Part shown: positions 24,791-36,812 of the stretch, one piece after another
Layout of the letters: each line of letters starts with the position of its first letter
How positions within the stretch are numbered: position 1 is the stretch's first letter
Source of the DNA: Podospora pseudocomata
Taxonomy: Eukaryota; Ascomycota; Sordariomycetes; Sordariales; Podosporaceae
DNA length: 64,000 bases
Assembly: GCF_035222375.1 (NCBI RefSeq)
Contig: NW_026946364.1
Location: forward strand, 868,001-932,000
Direction: 5' to 3'
Notes under the pieces: model-generated
The model's input: only the letters and a program-made list of their open reading frames with translations
Told to the model about the DNA's origin: nothing
Databases searched by the model: none
Program-made: the position numbers and the translations under genes

Positions 24791-25327
24791 CTTGTTCTTT
24801 GGTGTTTTGATGATACCTACTTTGTGGGAAAGAGGTTCGAGGTTACTAAACTGTCTACTTGCCTCAGCTCAAGCTAGATTGCCGAGCTCTTGGTTGGTGA
24901 TGTAGTTCATCCTCGTCGACCTCGCCAATCCGTTGCAGCCCCTGTTCTTTGTTGTCTGTCATCACAAAGGCAACCAATGCGGTTGGCCGAATGGGGGCAT
25001 TTGGAGCAGCCCACATTTGTTTCCGAATCCCTCTTGTAGTCTCGACAAGTGCATTGGGTTTCTTTGTCCCGCCGCCCAGAAGCGTCTGAAAACGGGAGGT
25101 TGTCCAGCGAGCTCTTTGCTGGAGTGGTTTCATTGTTGACTTGGCCCCTGGCCATTCCAGTCGCTGTCACAAAGACACAAATATGCTACCAGGGCCTTCT
25201 TGTATTTCCCAACCTTTCTTTTTCTGCTTCTTGCTCTGTCATCGATCGACAAGGGAGAGCGAGCTAGTCATTACCGGCACGTTGCATCGACACTGGCATC
25301 ACAGGACAAGACGGCGACGACGGCGCA
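24791..25327. promoter_or_regulatory. Divergent promoter between the DTGA-motif gene and the 1245-residue protein
   Basis: These 537 bp separate two outward-facing start codons of two lineage-type genes, which would allow shared regulation. I see no TATA box or convincing binding site. Confidence 0.45.
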
Positions 25328-28300
25328 ATGTCTGGTGATAGCACATCTGGGCGGAGGGATACCGATTACTCCCTGCTGCAAGTGCTTGACGAGTATGTGA
25401 AGCAAGATACCTGTCATCCGAAATTTGCCAAGTACTTCAGGGAATACATCACCGCGAATTGGCCCGATCCCTCACCGCCCGGGGCACCAGAGGGCAGCGA
25501 GGAGTACGAGAAGTGGGTGAATGAGTGGAATGATTTCTTCGCCTACTGTGGCAGGATACTGCGCAATCCCGAACTCACCAAGTATAATTTCGGTAGCAGC
25601 GTTCTCAGACAAATCGAAAAGTACGACATCTACGACGACTGGTTTCCGGAAGAGGGCTTCGGGCCAACAGGCAAAGAATTTGACCCAATTCCGGAGGAAT
25701 ATCGCATCGGGTCTTCCAGGCCTGGGGCTTCCGCCACGACCACCTATATGACTCCTTCGACGCACGGGAGTCAGGCAAATCGAGGCTCGAGACGCCTCGA
25801 GCCCAAACAGTCTGTGGGTTCAAGTGATTCGAACGCAGAAACAACTCCTATCAATCTGGTGCCACCTTCTGCAATGTCTTCAGGTCCTTCAGGAGAAGCT
25901 CCTGCGAGCAAACCTATCACAATGGACACGACTGGTGCTGATTCCACAATCAAGTCTTACGATCAGTATGGTAAGCAACAGCAGCCACTGGCAACACATC
26001 TCCAGGCGATGGTTGCCTACCTGGAAAATGGGGAGAGCCATGACGCTGGCTTTTCGGAGCGAATGAGCGACACTATCGACTATCTTCAGTGGTTGGGTTC
26101 CGGGAAGGATGCACGGAACCAGCTGCACAACGCAAGCGAGTTCACAAAGGCTGTCTATAAGAAAGCAATTGAGTTGATCGACGCCCATCTGAAGCGCGAC
26201 AAGCAACGACGCATAGCCACTCCGGTTGTATTTACCGAGAGGCCAGTCAGCTTCGCTGCCACCAGATCCTCACGCCTGAACCACCTCACCAACCCCCGTG
26301 ACTTTCCATTGCCCTCCAAACGCGGCGTCCCGGACCACTCTCAGCTGCTACCCTACAACATCACGCCAGCGCCAGAGAAGAGGCCCATTCAGGGGGCCCT
26401 CCTTGAGCATCCAGAGCATTATGCCCAGTTTCTGGAGGATGAAGGAAAGATCTGGCTCCCGTACTCGGAAGACCTTGAAAAGCTGGATGACATGGAAATC
26501 CCCACCTCCGTGACCGCCGACGAGCTCGAAAACAACCTAGCGGTGATAGAGTCCGACATTTATGTGCAATACACCAAGGCCCAAGGAAACAGTGCGACAT
26601 GGGAGACGGGTGATCCCATCGGCTGGACGACCCACAGGACGGACGAAGCCGGAGTACGACACACATATATCTCAACCGGAGAGGACCCCAAAACCGGGAA
26701 AGAAACGCTGAATCTGATGGACCTCAGCGATCCAAAAGACTGGGCCTCAGTGAGGGGTGTCAGGCGAGCTGGTTTGCAGTTGATGCTTCGAAATCTTCGA
26801 ACTAACGAAAACGACTTTGTCTACTATGATTCTGACAGCAATGGGCAGAGAGCGAGAAGGCTCGTGTTGCCCATTCCAGTCGCCACCATCCGGAAGGTCA
26901 TGGAGAGAGCTAACGGGAAGCAATGGAACCCCCCAACACTCTTTGACGAGAAGCCGTTGGTTTGGAGCCATTGGGAGCCATTCCGCTTCACCGACAGATT
27001 TCAGGCGTACACTGAGGCCACCAAAAGAATGAAGGCAGTTGCTTATCAGACGGCCACAAAGCGCCATCTGCGCGACAGGTCTTGGGTCTCATTGCCCAAG
27101 AATGTCAAGACTGGCGGCCCATTTGTCTGGAGAGGACTGAGTCCCCAGGAACAGGCTGAAGAAGATCTCCTGAAAAGGTGTCTTGCGATCCGTGGTTATG
27201 TCGCCATGTGCTGGAACAGGGCCCCGCGACCGCTGCTGGCCAACATGATCCAGTTCCTGACAGCGGGGGACCCCAGCTCAGATGCCTTCCCTGAGCCCGA
27301 GGAGCTGGGTAAGATTGGCGAGATTACCTTTGGCGAGTCAGACTACAGACATACAGTCATCGACGGGACACGCCAGCGAGCAGGCATTCGCTTTATCGAC
27401 GAAGAGGATATCTGGTGGCTCAAGGTCCTGGGAAGCGGCTGCGTCAACAAGAAGTCCTGGCCGGGCAAGATTTTCCCGGACGAGCCCAGGGAGACATATC
27501 GTCTCTTCCGCATCTTTGCCAAGAGGATTCTCCGGCTTTTGGAGGATCCCAACCCGGAAGGGATTCTCTATTCTTCTGCCAGCGTTGTGACGGTAGAGGA
27601 CTTGCTCAAAGTCATCAACGCCGGCGCCAACGGAAAGGCGGCCGTCAACAAGCACGAGTTCTCGCCGTATGAAGCCTGCCAACATCTCGACCGCCTCGCC
27701 CAGACGGGCCACATTGACTTTGAGCTCGACCCGGCCTGCTACGGCACAGTCCGGCGCCCCGCCTACGATTTCTATCCCGAGCACCGGATAGTCTACGACG
27801 CGGCTGAGAAGAAAAGAGACGCCCTCTTCCCCAGAAGCATCCGTCCGTGGGCAGACGTGTGCCTCGAACCCTACTCGGGCAAGACCAAAAGTCCTCCTCG
27901 CGTCCTCTACGCAGTCGACAACTTTTACCGCAGCCTCGCCTACCGGTTGGGTTTCACCATCTTCCACCTCCAAAAGAAGTCCGCGGCCCGAAAAAAGTCC
28001 CACATGAGCGTGAGGAACGAGCAACCGGTCCAATATGCCTGGCTGCACGACGCGATCAAAAAGTTCAGCGCCGTCTACGACGAAACGGTGGAGGAGGAGC
28101 TCAGAGCCCGCCCCAACCCCCCGGCCCCGTACGGACACACCTGGAGGGACATCAAGGCCCTCGTTCAGGACACGGAATTTGGCGAGGGCGGGCACACCAA
28201 CCCTGCCAGCCACCCCATCATCCCTCACCGGGGCTACCTCAAGGACAACGCCTCCGCCATCCAGCACCTCCGCAACAAGATCATCCAGGAGGTCAGCGCG

Positions 28301-29130
28301 AACAACACCCTCCTTGCGCCTGCCAGGGCCAAAACGGTGATTAATTTGTCGACTGGCTTGCCAGAGGTCATCCTCACCCGGGGGGTGTCGTGGAAGTTTG
28401 GGTCGTTGGTTGCCAGGCAGGAGAACTTTAGGAGGCAGTTTTTCAGTCTCAACCGGTGGCCGCTCGTTCTCCAGAGCGAGAAGACGCAGGAGAAGATCAA
28501 GAATGACGAGTGGCACGCTGACGGGGTCGATCCGAAGCAGGTGTTTGATCACCAGGCGGCCGATCCGATCCACGCGTTCTTCAGCAGGGAGAAGCTGAGG
28601 CCGTATGTGGAGGACCCGGTCAAGTATAGGGCTGGGCCGGCGGTTTTCCCGGTGGGGGATACGGCTTGGCAGAGGAAGAGGGTTGAGGAGCACATGACTG
28701 CTTTGGTTTATGAGTGTAAAGCTCCCCTTTTCTTTGTCGCAAACAAAAATATGAGCAGTGAAGCTAATGCACAACAACAGCTATCGGCCTCAACGGAGCC
28801 GTTCCCAGAGGAGGCACCTTTAGGCAAAAGCTCAAGGACTTCTTCTTCAGGGAGCCGCTCCGGCCGTATCTCAACGGCGCGGAGAAGCTGACCGAGTCCC
28901 AGCTGGAGGCCAGGTACGGCAAGCTGCCTGACGTGCCGCCGAACAGGGTGCCCAGGAGCTGGGCCACCGAGGTGCTGGTTGGTGAAAAGGTGGAGAACCG
29001 AAAGAGGAAGGTGGACGAGATTTTGGAGGCGAAGAAGCAGGAAGAGGAGGCGAGGAATCTGGCGAGGTACAAGAGAAGGAGGGTGGATGATCAGGTTGCT
29101 GGGACGAGGATGACGGGGGGCGTTTACTAG
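25328..29130 (+). CDS. Large uncharacterised protein (1245 residues) with C-terminal basic coiled coil
   Basis: Exon 1 is 25,328-28,715 and exon 2 is 28,781-29,130. The 65-nt intron has a GTAAAG donor, GCTAAT branch and CAACAG acceptor, and removing it restores a clean frame. The N-terminal 130 residues look folded (YVKQDTCHPKFAKYFREYI), then come a Ser/Thr-rich linker to about 200 and a long Trp-rich folded region from about 215 to 1170. The last 100 residues are Lys/Glu/Arg-rich (NRKRKVDEILEAKKQEEEAR, then YKRRR), a coiled coil with nuclear-localisation character. I recognise no known domain. Codon use matches host genes, and a 479-codon antisense frame is only its shadow. It shares a promoter with the DTGA-motif gene. 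Function unknown; nuclear location is inference. Confidence 0.8.
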
Positions 29131-30007
29131 GGGAAGAGGAGGAGTAGGCTCATTTGTGTAGTTTGTCTTTTGTGAAAAAAGACGAAAGATACATGCTTTA
29201 GTCATGGCGCGTCTCATAGGGTAGGAAATTTAAACATCTTTCATTATCTTTCTTGTTGGCTTGTGCCAAGAGGGGGTTGCCCCTGAGCAGCCCCTGGATG
29301 GGCATGTCCCCCATGCTGTTGCTCAGGCAATCTGTATCTCCGAGTCATGGTAGGAATATTCAGAAAAGGTTATTTGATATTCGGGTGATGGTTCCTAGAT
29401 TGCACAGCCAACTGACTCAGCCCTGCAACGACGGAAGCGGCTCCTGTCAACAAACACAAAGAGTTCAAATACAAGACAAATGAAAATTAGCTGTTGACAC
29501 AAATACACAGGAGGCAAGAGCCGTGGCACCATTGCCCAGAGTTCTAACCCTCCTGACCCATCCAACCCCCTTTTTTACCACTCCGCTCGCTACCTTGCCG
29601 CCCTCTATGTTGTCCAGAAAAGAGTTGAAGAGAAATGAGAACAGAAAAGGAAGTTCGTAGGTAGTAGTGTACATGGCCCTTGTCCTGTTCCATCTGCCCC
29701 GAAACTCATACTTCCAATGATGGGAGGGACGAAAACGTGGAAAAGGTTGCAACAGTAGTAGTTTTCAACCGAACATATTCGGCATAAAAATCTAATACCC
29801 CAAGTTTGCGCCATGCTGTCTCTCTCTCATCTCTAGGATTTTTTGTTTCCCTTCTCCGTTCCTTTGGTATCCCGTTCCCTTCTCTCTCTCTCTCTCTCTC
29901 TCCCTCTCTTGACCTGGCTGCTCGTAATCGTGACAAAACTCGCTCTCTCTCTCCCCTCGCCTCCTCTATACACCTCCCTGCGCAAAGAAAAAAATAAAAA
30001 AGACCCT
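29131..30007. other. Convergent 3' region
   Basis: About 0.9 kb between two converging genes. Apart from a TC microsatellite it holds nothing I can support. Confidence 0.5.
29879..29910. repeat. TC dinucleotide microsatellite
   Basis: About eleven uninterrupted TC units followed by an imperfect continuation, in the 3' flank of the ATP synthase subunit g gene. Confidence 0.85.
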
Positions 30008-30772
30008 TTAGTGGTGAGCATCAGCCTTCTGGCCACCGTGGTACCCGACAATCTTGAGTCTGCCAATCATCTCGCCCACGGTGAAGAAACCGAGGAGCTC
30101 GGCGACGAGGACGCCGCCGGCAGCGACTTGTGTCCTGGAGAGGTTGCGCACTTGCTGGGGGTTGAGGGACTTGGCGAGCTGGGAGAAGAAGGGGCCGGGG
30201 GTCTGGAGTTGCTTCCAGAGGTTCTGGAAGTATGTCTGGAAGGTAGAGACGGAGCTATATCGAATATCACATGTTAGCGGACCAGGGTTGTGTGGATGGC
30301 GGGGTTGATATGAGGAGAAAACGTACGGAGGAGACATGCTCTGGCCCCGGAAGACGATCTTGGCCACCTCGATGCCAACCTTGGTGTAGTAAACGAGGGC
30401 AGGGGTTTTGCCTGGGTGTAATATGTTAGTTATCTCGTGATATATTTCCTTGACGCCCAAGCATGCGCCCGAATTCCTTCAGCCCGGAGACATACTCTCA
30501 ACAAAAGCAACAAGACGCCCAGTGGGCCCGCCAACCTTGCCCAGCGCACCCGAGACGTTCTTCGCAGCGTTGGTGATAGCAGGACCGGCAGCGGCAGTGA
30601 CGCGAGAGAGACCCTCCTGGGCCTTGGCCGAGAGCTCAGCGGCTTGAGCTTGAGCCTTGGTGGCAGTCTGCTTGGCAGTTTCGGCGGCCTTTTGTGTAGC
30701 GGAGGACTCGAAACGGACCATCTGGCGGCCCATGGTGAGGGCGGACCGCCGTGAGAGGAGGGCGAAAGACAT
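30008..30772 (-). CDS. atp20: Mitochondrial ATP synthase subunit g
   Basis: Three exons: 30,496-30,772, 30,327-30,411 and 30,008-30,254. Both introns have strong donors (GTATGT, GTACGT) and CTAAC branches. The product is 202 residues. A basic presequence (MSFALLSRRSALTMGRQMVR) and an Ala/Lys-rich helix precede the conserved subunit g core, TPALVYYTKVGIEVAKIVFR, then SVSTFQTYFQNLWKQL and a C-terminal membrane helix (AAGGVLVAELLGFFTVGEMIGR) with its GxxxG-like packing. Subunit g sits in the inner-membrane Fo part beside subunit e and promotes ATP synthase dimers and cristae shape; it is not catalytic. An open frame runs 132 codons upstream of this ATG but has no protein character, so the ATG at the mitochondrial presequence was chosen. 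Confidence 0.93.
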
Positions 30773-31343
30773 TTTACGTGGCGAAAGAATGTGAAAAAGA
30801 AGGTCGATTCGGGTATCGGGGGTTCGGCCAAGCGGTGCGAGTGAACGACGGCTCTGGGAATCGAGGGAGGGCCAATTGGGGGGAGAGAGGGGTTGGACGG
30901 CGGCCGGATGAAGGTCGTGAAAAATCCGGGTTCGGGGTGGTTGTGCGTGGTGCCGGCCGTTGACGCTGGGTGGGTTTTGGTGGTTTGTTGTGGTGGCTTC
31001 CAACGAACGAAAGACGATATCGCGCAACTGGGAATAAAATGGAGCCCGCGGATGGAGAAAAATGGGAAGCTCCGGAACATTTCGAACTTCGAGCACTGGC
31101 CAGTTCCAACTTCTCGGCAAACTTGTCAGCCAATCAGCTGCCAGAATTGGTACTGAAGCTCGGACCATATCTTCTTAGCTACCGTCATTTTGTGCCTGTC
31201 TCGAGCTGTCAGTTGAAGCAACCACTTACACATACACTTTCACATGCATCCATTCTCATTTTCAGCCTTGTTATTGTTTCCTAATTCTTCATGAGTTCTC
31301 ATAAAATTCTTATACTATCCAACATACGCTCTTCACTTCCAGC
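30773..31343. other. Promoter of atp20 and 3' flank of lad1
   Basis: 571 bp between two minus-strand genes. It must hold the atp20 promoter and the lad1 terminator. I see no further gene. Confidence 0.5.
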
Positions 31344-32532
31344 CTAATCCAAGCTCTGAATCTGCACCTTGATCGCCCCCGTTTTCGGATCACTCGCCGT
31401 ATTAAACGCCTTCAGCGCCTCCTCCAGAGGAAACCTATGCGTAACCAACCTCGACATATCCAGCACCTTGCTCTGCACCAACCTAATCGCCCTCGGCCAG
31501 GTGTTGCTATACCGATACTGAAACTGCAAATCAACCTCCCTCACGCTCGCCCTCATAAACGGAATCTGAATCTCGTTCCTCCCCACCCCAATTACAAACA
31601 CCTTGCCTCCAAACTTCATGGCCCAGATGGCCGCCCCAATCGAGCTCTCAACGCCGGTACACTCCAATGCAATCGCCGGTTCGATACCATTGAACCCCTC
31701 CTTGACAATCCTCTCCGCCTGCTGTTCCACGCTCAACCCAGGCTCAACCTTCACCGTCACCACCCCCGGCGCGATCTCCTTTGCAAACTTCAACCTCCCC
31801 TCATCAATATCCGTGATGACCAACGGACACGCCCCTGCCGCCTGGCAACAAAGCAGCGTAATCAACCCAATCGGCCCCGCCCCGCAAATCAACACCGGAT
31901 CTCCCAGCCTCACACCCGCCCTCTGCATGCCAGCCAAAGCTACGCTCAGCGGCTCGAGCATCGCCCCGTCCTCATAGCTCATATCCCCAATCTTGTGGCA
32001 CCAGACAGCCTTGTGGTTGACATACCGTCTTAACAAGCCTGCCACTGGGGGTGTAGACAGGAAGTCGACCTTCTCGCACCCATTGTATCTGCCGGTGAGG
32101 CAGGGCTCGCACTCGTTACAGATGACCTGGGGCTCGATGGCTACGCGGTCTCCGACTTGGAGAGTCTTGACGGAGGGGTGGACGGCGATGATCTCACCGG
32201 CGGATTCGTGACCGAGGACGTGGTCACAGGTTACGATCATGGGGCCAATACAGCCGTGCTTCCAGAAGTGGACGTCGGAGCTGGAGACGGTGACATGTCA
32301 GTATTAACTTGGTCCGGAAAGGGGGTGAGAAGAGAGGGCGAACTAACCCGCAGATACCCGTGCTTCTGATGGCAACTGTCACCTCCCCTTCTTTGAGCTC
32401 TGGACTGCCTTGCTGGACGCTTTCCAAGCTTGGTTCGGCAGAGTCGATCCAGAGGTCATGGCCAGGGTTGGTGAAGACACCAATGTTGGCCTTGGAGGCC
32501 TTTACTTTTGTTGTTGTCGTCGTCGTCGACAT
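31344..32532 (-). CDS. lad1: L-arabinitol 4-dehydrogenase (zinc, NAD+-dependent)
   Basis: Exons 32,348-32,532 and 31,344-32,280, intron 66 nt (GTTAGT donor, TCTCCAG acceptor); 373 residues. It oxidises L-arabinitol to L-xylulose in the fungal L-arabinose pathway, in the cytosol. Catalytic zinc ligands are Cys61, His86 and Glu87 (GHESAG). The structural-zinc cysteines sit at 116, 119, 122 and 130. The Rossmann GAGPIG is at 195-200, and Asp219 at the end of the second strand fits NAD+ preference. It is close to Neurospora LAD from memory ([31 protein letters not shown]). Xylitol or sorbitol dehydrogenase is the main alternative, but these stretches favour LAD. An in-frame ATG 33 nt upstream would add 11 residues; the MSTTTTTTK start is preferred. 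A GCGGGG at 32,590-32,595 matches the degenerate carbon-catabolite-repressor site. Confidence 0.92.
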
Positions 32533-34186
32533 CTTGTCTGTTTCCTGTCTGCTTACTTGAGCCAAGTGAGTTTGTCAATGGCGATGATCGCGGGGTTGAT
32601 AGCAACAGCTCTCTAAGCTATAAGAGCTGGTGCTCAGAAGAACAAAGATGGGACGGGACGGGAGAAACGCAACACAAGGGGGACGCGAGTAAGTTTAACT
32701 TTTCCCAACCGTCAACTTATATAGTTCACCAAACGGAAGAATCCGAATACCGGATAAGAGTTGTAGGCAGGCAAAGAGTGTAATGGGACCTGCCGATCTC
32801 GCTACAACCCTCCATAGATACTTTACTACAAAAGCTCGCAAGGTGGGTTTGAAAAGGGAACCATCTATGTCACAAACCCAGCCGCCTGTGTGTTCATGTG
32901 GCACCTCCTCCACCTCCTCTTCCACCCCCCCACGGTCCACGGTAGATGCAGCAGTTTGGATATCTGATCTGATGATGATGCCCCCCTTGGACGATCACAA
33001 GCACTAGAAGCTAGCACGCCCAATGCACTTTTCTATTACGCCGCCGCGTCTCCTCCCCCCCACCACTGCACAACCTTACATTGGCACGGGAAAGAAACAA
33101 AAGAAAAGAATTGTTCTAGACGCATCAATGGCGGGTAATTCTCACCCACACCCAGGTCCTCTTTCGTTACCGAACCAATCCTTCGAGATGTAGGTTTGAT
33201 GATGCAAAGTGATCAGGAGGGAAAGTAAAGCAAGGTAGCCATGTTCCCGGGAAGTGGGGTCCAAAAGATTCTCGGGGTTATGACTTCGGCCGCTTCAACA
33301 CCGACGACGTTCTTGTTGCCAACAGGATGCCGTGGTGTGTGTCGGTCTACTGCAGTTCACGGTACGTCTCCCCCCGCCATCCGCGCCAATCACCGGCCGT
33401 TCAACAACCATCGACCCTCTCGGGAGCGGCCGAAGGCCAAAAGCAACGGTTCTTGTTTACCCCCCCCCCGGTGCCCCGCTCCGTGGTTCGGGGGGGCTGG
33501 CTGGCTTGCTCCTCAATTGCCCAGACCATTTTTCCGCCTCGGCCTGTGTTCTTCCGCCTACCATCGAACGTAGATTGGAAATGTGGCTTTTGTCTGATCG
33601 TATTTACCAATGCTACCTCGACATGTGGTTTGAAACAATAATAATGAAAACCCGAACATGGCAGTTGGTATTCTTCTTATCCGGCTCGGTCTGGATTGCC
33701 GGATACAACGTGGTCTTCCGGTCTGCCGAGACCGTTTGACTTTTGCCGTGATGTATAAAATCTTCCAGAATACAATAGATGACCCGTATACACTCCATCT
33801 CCTACACCGTATTTTCCACGTTAAGGATATTGTCCAACGAAATCAAATCCGTCCACAGAAATATGGAACCATGCCCGCCTAGATTTCCTTTCAAGTCTCC
33901 GCCAATTATGGATGCCCTTCGCATCTATTATCACCATATGCATGACTTAATGCATCTTCCCCCCCCCCCAAAAAAAAAGCCAAGTTTGTGCAGCAAAATA
34001 TCATGTAGATCCTCTCACGGCGTGCAGAGAGTTCCGAAATGTCGGGTCCGTCGTGCTCAGTCAGCTGCGGGGTATCTGTCGTAAAAGGTGGAAGAAAAAA
34101 AGTCGCTATGTTGTTGGTGTTTCCGATGCTGTCGTGAACTTGTGAGCTTCGTATCCGCCCCCCTGGCTCCAATGGTTCTGATGTCA
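32533..34186. other. Gene-free stretch between lad1 promoter and the small secreted peptide gene
   Basis: About 1.65 kb. The part next to 32,533 is the lad1 promoter and the part near 34,186 is the 3' flank of the peptide gene. Frames between 33,240 and 33,740 overlap one another and have no coding character. Confidence 0.5.
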
Positions 34187-34418
34187 TCAAGCCATGGCTA
34201 TCACCACGTCCCCCAGGCATCGACCATAGGAGCAGCAAGCCTCTGGAGCGAGCTCGCCTTTGAGGATAAGGTCACGTTTTAGCTAAACAAAAGAGTTAGG
34301 CATGAGATTGGGGGGTGTATGAAGTGGGGAGACGTACATCTGGGCAGACAATTGGTCTTGCTACGACCATGCTGCTTGCCACGATGGCCCAGACGGCGAG
34401 GAGAGAAGGGAGTCGCAT
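34187..34418 (-). CDS. Small secreted cysteine-containing peptide precursor (58 residues)
   Basis: Two short exons: 34,338-34,418 (27 codons) and 34,187-34,282 (31 codons plus stop). The 55-nt intron is textbook fungal: GTACGT donor, CCTAAC branch, TTGTTTAG acceptor, phase 0. Residues 1-20 (MRLPSLLAVWAIVASSMVVA) form a signal peptide with an Ala-rich cleavage site. The secreted part has four cysteines at 25, 43, 44 and 49 and a Lys-Arg at 29-30, the kind of dibasic site Kex2 cuts. Cutting there would release a 28-residue peptide containing EACCSYGRC. Each exon is too short for usual ORF cut-offs, so it is easily missed. I do not recognise the family; signalling peptide, defence peptide or effector are all possible. 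Gene structure is well supported; function is unknown. Confidence 0.72.
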
Positions 34419-35970
34419 CTTGACTGGTTGGACCGAATTGCTGGTACAGTTAACGGGCGAAGAGACAAAAATCCAGTCGTCGTGAGCTCACAACAAATTT
34501 AAAAAAGAAGGCTGATCGCAATACGTAAGGGAACCTGGGAAAGCTGAGAGAGTGGAACCGGCGAATGGGTCTCTTAAAGCAAGGCGAGATGCCGAAGCCG
34601 AAAAGATGGTTGTAGATTTCGTATCCTAGATTTGATAATTGTGAGAGCAACGATCAAAGAAAGCGGTGCAGCACGGGAGCGGTCTGGAGCTTAATACGAG
34701 GAATCAGACGATAAGAGAGCAAAGGTGCAGTGCTCGTAGGCTGGATATGGCCACTCAGCGTTTCTCTTTTGGAAACATGGGCTTCATCCTATTGTCTTGC
34801 TCATGGAGAACAGTTTGAGTCTTTGACTTGATGAAGAGGCACAGTGACAATCGGAGAGGACATTACAGTCGGACTCAGCCCTTGTCATGAACTGAGAAAG
34901 CGAGCTCGCTCAAGGCTGTTTTCTCAGTCAGTGACAAGGTTAATCCGATTGGGGTTTGTATGCAATGCAAATGTCTCAACTCTGCAAGCCGTCGGTAACT
35001 GCGAGAAACTTCGCCGCTTCCTACTGGTCTCATGGGATCCTGTCAAGTACGCCGTGTCGGTCGCCGAGCGGGAGGGACGGCGAAGCATTAAGACGACATT
35101 ATGCTATGCGTGAAGGCCGCAGTGGTGGAGTGTGGGGAAACCATGGCTCCAGCTGGGCTGAGAATGGACTTTATCTCCATGTCTCAGAGCCTGCCAATGA
35201 GAATGTTAGGAATACTGCTGTACTGCTGGTGGCTGTCATAGTCTAGGGATTTCGTTCAGCTCCGAGTTGCGATGAGTAATCGATGGCCTTGGAAATGAAT
35301 CCAGCCTTCTGCCGAGTTTGTTGGGCGTGAAGCTCAGAGAAGGGAAATGCAAATAGTATCGATACGGAAAGGGAACTGAAAAGCGTGGCAAGGGGAAAGC
35401 CACTGTGTTAATTCCGTGTTTGTAACATGACAAACGAATGGGTGCTCGTTTCAAGTTGATGAGGAAGATGGAATTTAAAGTTCGAGAAAATACGAAACTA
35501 AGCCACAAACCCCGCGGAGATGGGTATAGCGGCTAGCACCGGAGGAAACGGCGCGATAATATTGAGAGCCTCGGTCATCAAACTCCCTTGAAAAGAAATT
35601 ATACAGATGCATCCTGAAAGAGTTTCTGAAAGTTGCTCTCTGGGTAGGAAGATATCAGTTTAAAGGGTAGGGTTGGGTGCATTTTCTCTTTGCGGCATGT
35701 GAAATCACCCCGCCTCGCATGGAGCACAGGCCACCTCAGCCTGAGCTTCAGCCACACAATGACGTTGTCGATTCCAGCCCTGGTTAGGGAAGCTTCCAGC
35801 TTGGAAAGGCCCACGTCACACCTGTCAGTCCACCAGCTGGAGCTTCCGTTCTTAAAAACAACAAAGCTGTCCGGATCTATCCACTACAACCAACGACAGG
35901 AATACTCGACGTTATACTTTTTTCCTACAGTGACTGAGATAACCACCAAGACCACATCAGCGCCGCCAAA
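34419..35970. promoter_or_regulatory. Divergent promoter region of the peptide gene and the BAP31 gene
   Basis: About 1.55 kb between outward-facing starts, long for this window outside the cyclin region. I see no further gene; frames here are short and uncoded. Confidence 0.45.
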
Positions 35971-36812
35971 ATGACGCTCTACTACACCTTGGTATGCCCC
36001 TCTAGCTGGCTACTACAGCAGCGCTTTTGATCTGGGATCTGGGCTAACATCGCCAAAGGTCTTTATGCTACTAGTAGCAGAGATGGCCTTGTTCATGCTC
36101 TTGGTCGTGCCACTGCCATTTACGATGCGCAGGAAGCTCTTTACGTATGTTTCTATCCAGCTCACCTCTTTATCGGCCGAAGTATAGCTAACCTCTGATT
36201 TCCCAGCTTCATTTCCGAGAATCCGATTGTCGCAAAAGTACAATACTGGCTCAAGATCACCTTTGTCTTCATCCTCATCCTGTTCATCGACAGCGTAAAT
36301 CGTGTCTACCGCGTCCAGGTCGAACTTGCCGCCGCAACTGAGGGTAACAATGGACAGAGCGCGTACGTCTATTATACCCCACTTATCCTATTTTTCTGTG
36401 CCCCCCAGACACTAATCAAGTCAGGAGCAGAACTGCCATAATGGGACACGAGCGTCTCGAAGTCCAGGCCCGCAAGTTCTACTCGCAGCGCAACATGTAC
36501 CTCTGCGGCTTCACCCTCTTCTTGTCCCTCATCCTCAACCGCACCTATATCATGATCCTCGAGACGCTCCGCCTGGAGGAGAAGGTCAAACTGTACGAGG
36601 GCTCCGAGAAGAATACCAAGCAAGCCGAGAAGCTCGCACAGGCTGGTGATGCTGGTGAGATTGCGCGGTTGAAGAGGGAGATCAAGCTTCGTGATCAAGA
36701 CATTGCTACCCTCAAGAAGCAGTCCGAGGGTTTGCACAGGGAGTATGACGAGTTGGCCGAGAGATATGGTGCCACGCAGGAGAATGGAAAGCTTTCCAAG
36801 AAGGACAAATAG
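35971..36812 (+). CDS. yet3: ER membrane protein BAP31/Yet3
   Basis: Four exons: 35,971-35,991, 36,059-36,144, 36,207-36,362 and 36,425-36,812, with GTATGC, GTATGT and GTACGT donors; 216 residues. Three N-terminal membrane spans lie at about 5-25, 43-65 and 103-122. FISENPIVAKVQYWLKITF and RKFYSQRNMYLCGFTLFLSL are BAP31 signatures. A coiled coil of about 90 residues faces the cytosol. The last four residues, KKDK, form a dilysine ER-retrieval signal of the KKxx type, as in mammalian BAP31. Family members act in ER sorting and export of membrane cargo. The first exon holds only seven codons. The frame stays open for 51 codons beyond the TAG stop (listed next), which is odd. Identity is firm. 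Confidence 0.93.

Noticed and set aside
27338-28777. 479-codon antisense frame inside the 1245-residue gene
   Set aside because: It is a shadow of strong third-position C/G bias on the plus strand; the plus frame has a matching intron and continues beyond it.
30773-31168. 132-codon in-frame extension upstream of the atp20 start
   Set aside because: No conserved sequence; the chosen ATG begins a good mitochondrial presequence at the expected place.
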